From Stictocephala bisonia (lineage: Eukaryota; Arthropoda; Insecta; Hemiptera; Membracidae), in contig JAQJVL010000058.1 in the NCBI GenBank assembly GCA_035578905.1, positions 3,167,388-3,231,387 on the forward strand: DNA of 64,000 nt. The letters are read 5' to 3'. The translations under genes were made by a program, and so were the position numbers. The notes under the pieces were generated by a model. The model saw only the letters and a program-made list of their open reading frames with translations, was not told where the DNA came from and did no database searches. Positions 60,550-64,000 of this stretch are shown one piece after another (position 1 is the stretch's first letter; each line of letters starts with the position of its first letter).

Positions 60550-61280
60550 CATCTTCTTAAATGTAAATGAAGCATATATATTTTAGAAATGACTGCAGAT
60601 TTTTCCTTTAGCACTGTCATGTTTAACATTATTCTCCCTCTTTCTGATTTTTCTTATGCAAACTAAGCTAATCTCTAAATAAACATATAAATAATGTTAG
60701 TTATTTGAGGTTACTAATAAAGATATATATCTATACATTTTATTTAACAAATTTTCAACTGGTGATTGACGTAAACCGACGAACAAATGTCCATTTTACA
60801 GTTCATAAAAGATGTTTACATTTCAAGGAGGTTAGAGGAGACTATATAACAATGTAGGTGTAATAAAACATTCAGCTAGACACACATCCATTCGATATTA
60901 GTCTTCACAAGGGAGACATTGTTATCGATCAATCGAAACCTAAACTCACGTCTCACATTGTTTGTTTCATTAGTTCACTAAAACAATACGGTGAATTAGT
61001 TTACTCTCCATGGATCACTGAATATCGCGATCCTTCATATCGATTCATTACTATTCGATCCATTAATAATATATTTATCAATTTTCGATTCAATAATCAA
61101 CCGTCAGCAATTTTTTGAACCTTATGATTGAAATATAAAGTACATTAGGTTATTATTGTCATAATTTATTAGAGGATGATCCCAATTTACTACTATACCA
61201 TTTATTAGATTTTAAAATTCCTACTACGGAACTTCTGATTAATCTTTATAGTAATAATGTAGAAATGTTTTTGTACATCA
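60550..61280. other. AT-rich spacer
   Basis: Nothing recognised; several TCGAT words at 60920-61100. Confidence 0.4.
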
Positions 61281-61284
61281 CCTA

Positions 61285-61415
61285 GTTAACATATCTGAGG
61301 AGCCATTAACAAACAGTCCTTAGTTAAGTCTTTCTTATGTAATACCAAAGACTACATTCGTTCATCTACACTAATCACACTAATTCGTAATCTAAAATTT
61401 ACTTCTAAAAGAATA
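61285..61415 (-). repeat. Element A fragment (reverse)
   Basis: AGCCATTAACAAACAGTCC, GACTACATTCGTTCATCTAC and ACTAATCACACTAATTCG match only the 3' quarter of the family. Confidence 0.55.
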
Positions 61416-61664
61416 AAATGAAAACAGTCCCTAAGTAAAATCTAAAAGTCATCAATTAATTACAGTTGACTTTCTGTATAACAAGTTTATGTAGATCTAG
61501 TTCATAATAAATTTTCATGAGATTATATCTTGTTCACATTATTTTAACAATAAATAATGAATCCAACCAACCAATTAATAAGGTGTACTACTGCGACAGT
61601 AAATTAAGATGATTGTTTATAAATATTTATAATTTTTCCAAACTTAAAAAAATATTATATACGA

Positions 61665-62125
61665 CTGCTTCGCCACGAGGAGGTTCTCTACACTTACCTA
61701 CCCTTCCCTCTAAACCATCACATCGATATAAAAGCTCATCCTGCTTTTACTGTCCAGAGGTTCGTAAAGAAAGTTTCATAGACTAGAAAACCTTATAATG
61801 CAAAGTAATGCAGTCATGTCAGAGTTAGTAGAAATAACCTTAACATATCACAACGAAAACCAAATTAGCCAAACTTTTGTTTATGTTTTTTGTATCAGCC
61901 GTTTTAAATAAAATATCAAATTTAATTAATGTATATGTTACTCTTATGGAAACGAGGAAACGCTGAGAGGCCGTTTATACCCCTTAATAATGGAATTTCG
62001 AGAAACCCTATATCAGTGGGTCTCTATGATAGAAAAGCTAACTCTCCTCCGAATTTCCTCAGAATCTGTTCAGTGGTTTCAGAGATTCAGTGATAAGTAG
62101 GAACATCGTTTATGTTTTTTTATAT
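61665..62125 (-). repeat. Element B copy (reverse)
   Basis: CACGAGGAGGTTCTCTACAC, TAAAAGCTCATCCTGCTTTT, TCAGAGTTAGTAGAAATAAC, GGAATTTCGAGAAACCC, CAGAATCTGTTCAGTGG. The gap to 62420 has nothing else recognised. Confidence 0.75.
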
Positions 62126-62434
62126 ATTAAGATAAATCCATAAAATGTATTTTTAAATTGTTGAAAAACGGTGGAAGTAAGAAACTTTTCACCCTTTTTC
62201 AGAGCAACATTCTACCGTGACCTACTGAGAGACTATCCAAGATGGTCCCGATACGAACGGCCGCGTGGTGAGATAGCGTGAGCACTTCAGCTACGTCGCG
62301 TGTGACCTTGAGTCAATATCTGACACCACTCTTATTCATTACCCACTATAGAATATCAACAACCCTTGACCATTTATTTTCATCCATCAAATTAGTGGTA
62401 CTTAATGCTGGTCAAATTTACGTACGATTAGCTT

Positions 62435-63899
62435 AAACATATTCTTGACTCCGTGATGTATCATTGTTATGTGTGTGTTTGTGCAAGGTGTGCTGCCGAT
62501 AGGGGAGATGGTATTCCATTGAGGCTACTCTTGACTCCATGATGTTTCAATGTAGTGTATGTTTGTGCAGGGTAGTGCTGCCGATAGGGGAGATGGTATT
62601 CCACCGAGGCTACTCTTGACTCCGTGATGTTTCAATGTAGTGTGTGTTTGTGCAGGGTAGTGCTGCCGAGAGGGGAGATGGTATTCCACCGAGGCTACTC
62701 TTGACTCCGTGATGTTTCAATGTAGTGTATGTTTGTGCAGGGTAGTGCTGCCGATAGGGGAGATGGTATTCCATCGAGGCTACTCTTGACTCCATGATGT
62801 TTCAATGTAGTGTATGTTTGTGCAGGGTAGTGCTGCCGATAGGGGAGATGCCATCGAGGCTACTCTTGACTCCGTGATGTTTCAATGTAGTGTATGTTTG
62901 TGCAGGGTAGTGCTGCCGATAGGGGAGATGGTATTCCACCGAGGCTACTGTTGACTCCGTGATGTTTCAATGTAGTGTATGTTTGTGCAGGGTAGTGCTG
63001 CCGATAGGGGAGATGGTATTCCATTGAGGCTACTCTTGACTCCATGATGTTTCAATGTAGTGTATGTTTGTGCAGGGTAGTGCTGCCGATAGGGGAGATG
63101 GTATTCCACCGAGGCTACTCTTGACTCCGTGATGTTTCAATGTAGTGTGTGTTTGTGCAGGGTAGTGCTGCCGAGAGGGGAGATGGTATTCCACCGAGGC
63201 TACTGTTGACTCCGTGATGTTTCAATGTAGTGTATGTTTGTGCAGGGTAGTGCTGCCGATAGGGGAGATGGTATTCCATTGAGGCTACTCTTGACTCCAT
63301 GATGTTTCAATGTAGTGTATGTTTGTGCAGGGTAGTGCTGCCGATAGGGGAGATGGTATTCCACCGAGGCTACTCTTGACTCCGTGATGTTTCAATGTAG
63401 TGTGTGTTTGTGCAGGGTAGTGCTGCCGAGAGGGGAGATGGTATTCCACCGAGGCTACTGTTGACTCCGTGATGTTTCAATGTAGTGTATGTTTGTGCAG
63501 GGTAGTGCTGCCGATAGGGGAGATGGTATTCCATCGAGGCTACTCTTGACTCCATGATGTTTCAATGTAGTGTATTTTTGTGCAGGGTAGTGCTGCCGAT
63601 AGGGGAGATGGTATTCCACCGAGGCTACTCTTGACTCCATGATGTTTCAATGTAGTGTATGTTTGTGCAGGGTAGTGCTGCCGATAGGGGAGATGGTATT
63701 CCATCGAGGCTACTCTTGACTCCATGATGTTTCAATGTAGTGTATGTTTGTGCAGGGTAGTGCTGCCGATAGGGGAGATGGTATTCCACCGAGGCTACTC
63801 TTGACTCCGTGATGTTTCAATGTAGTGTGTGTTTGTGCAGGGTAGTGCTGCCGAGAGGGGAGATGGTATTCCACCGGGGCTACTCTTGACTCCGTGATG
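62435..63899. repeat. 85-bp satellite with 255-bp higher-order period
   Basis: About seventeen copies of an 85-base unit containing TTGACTCCGTGATGTTTCAA, TGTGCAGGGTAGTGCTGCCG and GGGGAGATGGTATTCCA. Variants (CCGAGAGGGG, CTACTGTTGAC, CCATTGAGGC) recur every three units in 62940-63540, giving a 255-base period. The repeated 61-codon minus-strand ORFs are by-products. One unit (near 62850) has a 5-6 base deletion. Confidence 0.93.
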
Positions 63900-63978
63900 G
63901 GTCGCCGGCGCCACGACAAGCCGCGCCTCATCCCCGAGCAAGATCGGAGAATTTGCGGCTCTATATGCCTGTGTCAGG
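63898..63978 (+). CDS. Possible first coding exon of the next gene (partial)
   Basis: Right after the satellite the DNA becomes GC-rich and a frame reads MGRRRHDKPRLIPEQD then RRICGSICLCQ, followed by a possible splice donor CAG|GTATAC at about 63978. High G+C at third positions in the first half resembles the TipE/Teh exons. The ATG coincides with the last satellite unit, no family is recognised, and the window ends 22 bases later. If unspliced it would stop at a TAA soon after. Confidence 0.25.
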
Positions 63979-64000
63979 TATACAGATAACTGTACTATCT

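Noticed and set aside
62435..63899. CRISPR array
   Set aside because: The 85-bp units are contiguous with no unique spacers, and the host is a eukaryote.
62610..63931. Series of 61-73 codon minus-strand ORFs
   Set aside because: Identical by-products of the 85-bp satellite, overlapping each other out of phase.

Overview
The window looks like nuclear DNA of an insect. It is AT-rich, has one spliced gene of the arthropod-specific TipE/Teh sodium-channel-subunit family with GC-rich exons, and is otherwise filled with non-LTR retrotransposons, tRNA-derived SINEs, MITEs, foldback elements and satellites. A short CCTAA run fits the insect telomere word. I cannot name the species; a hemipteran-like, repeat-rich genome is a guess. 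Every protein reading below is conceptual translation by eye.

Layout. 1-480: minus-strand relic of a reverse transcriptase C-terminus. 1297-4710: TipE/Teh gene, three coding exons, plus strand, with a poly(A) signal at 4955. 5-11 kb: AT-rich, no gene seen. 11-20 kb: a tRNA-headed SINE, a 13-bp minisatellite, a palindromic element, and a pogo/Tigger-like transposon nested in a copy of a roughly 450-bp repeat called here 'element A'. 21.6-24 kb: 5'-truncated LINE with a 400-bp pure GT tract. 24.96-29.76 kb: a well preserved CR1/Jockey-type LINE (ORF1 with an SGNH-esterase-like domain, ORF2 with endonuclease and reverse transcriptase) inserted into another element A copy. 30-48 kb: more A copies, minisatellites, SINEs, MITEs, a Jockey relic with an internal inversion, and a 1.9-kb TIR transposon. 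48.26-56.03 kb: two tandem copies of a 3.7-4.1 kb segment, changed after duplication by a foldback insertion and an inverted duplication. 56-62 kb: 'element B' copies, a 1.27-kb foldback element and a 174-bp tandem repeat. 62.4-63.9 kb: an 85-bp satellite with a 255-bp higher-order period, ending at a GC-rich stretch that may be an exon of the next gene.

The TipE/Teh gene is the only convincing host gene. The most interesting points are a canonical -1 frameshift heptamer at the ORF1/ORF2 overlap of the LINE, a 24-bp hot spot in element A hit by three unrelated mobile elements, a possible SRP-RNA-like head on element A, and several perfect or near-perfect palindromes.
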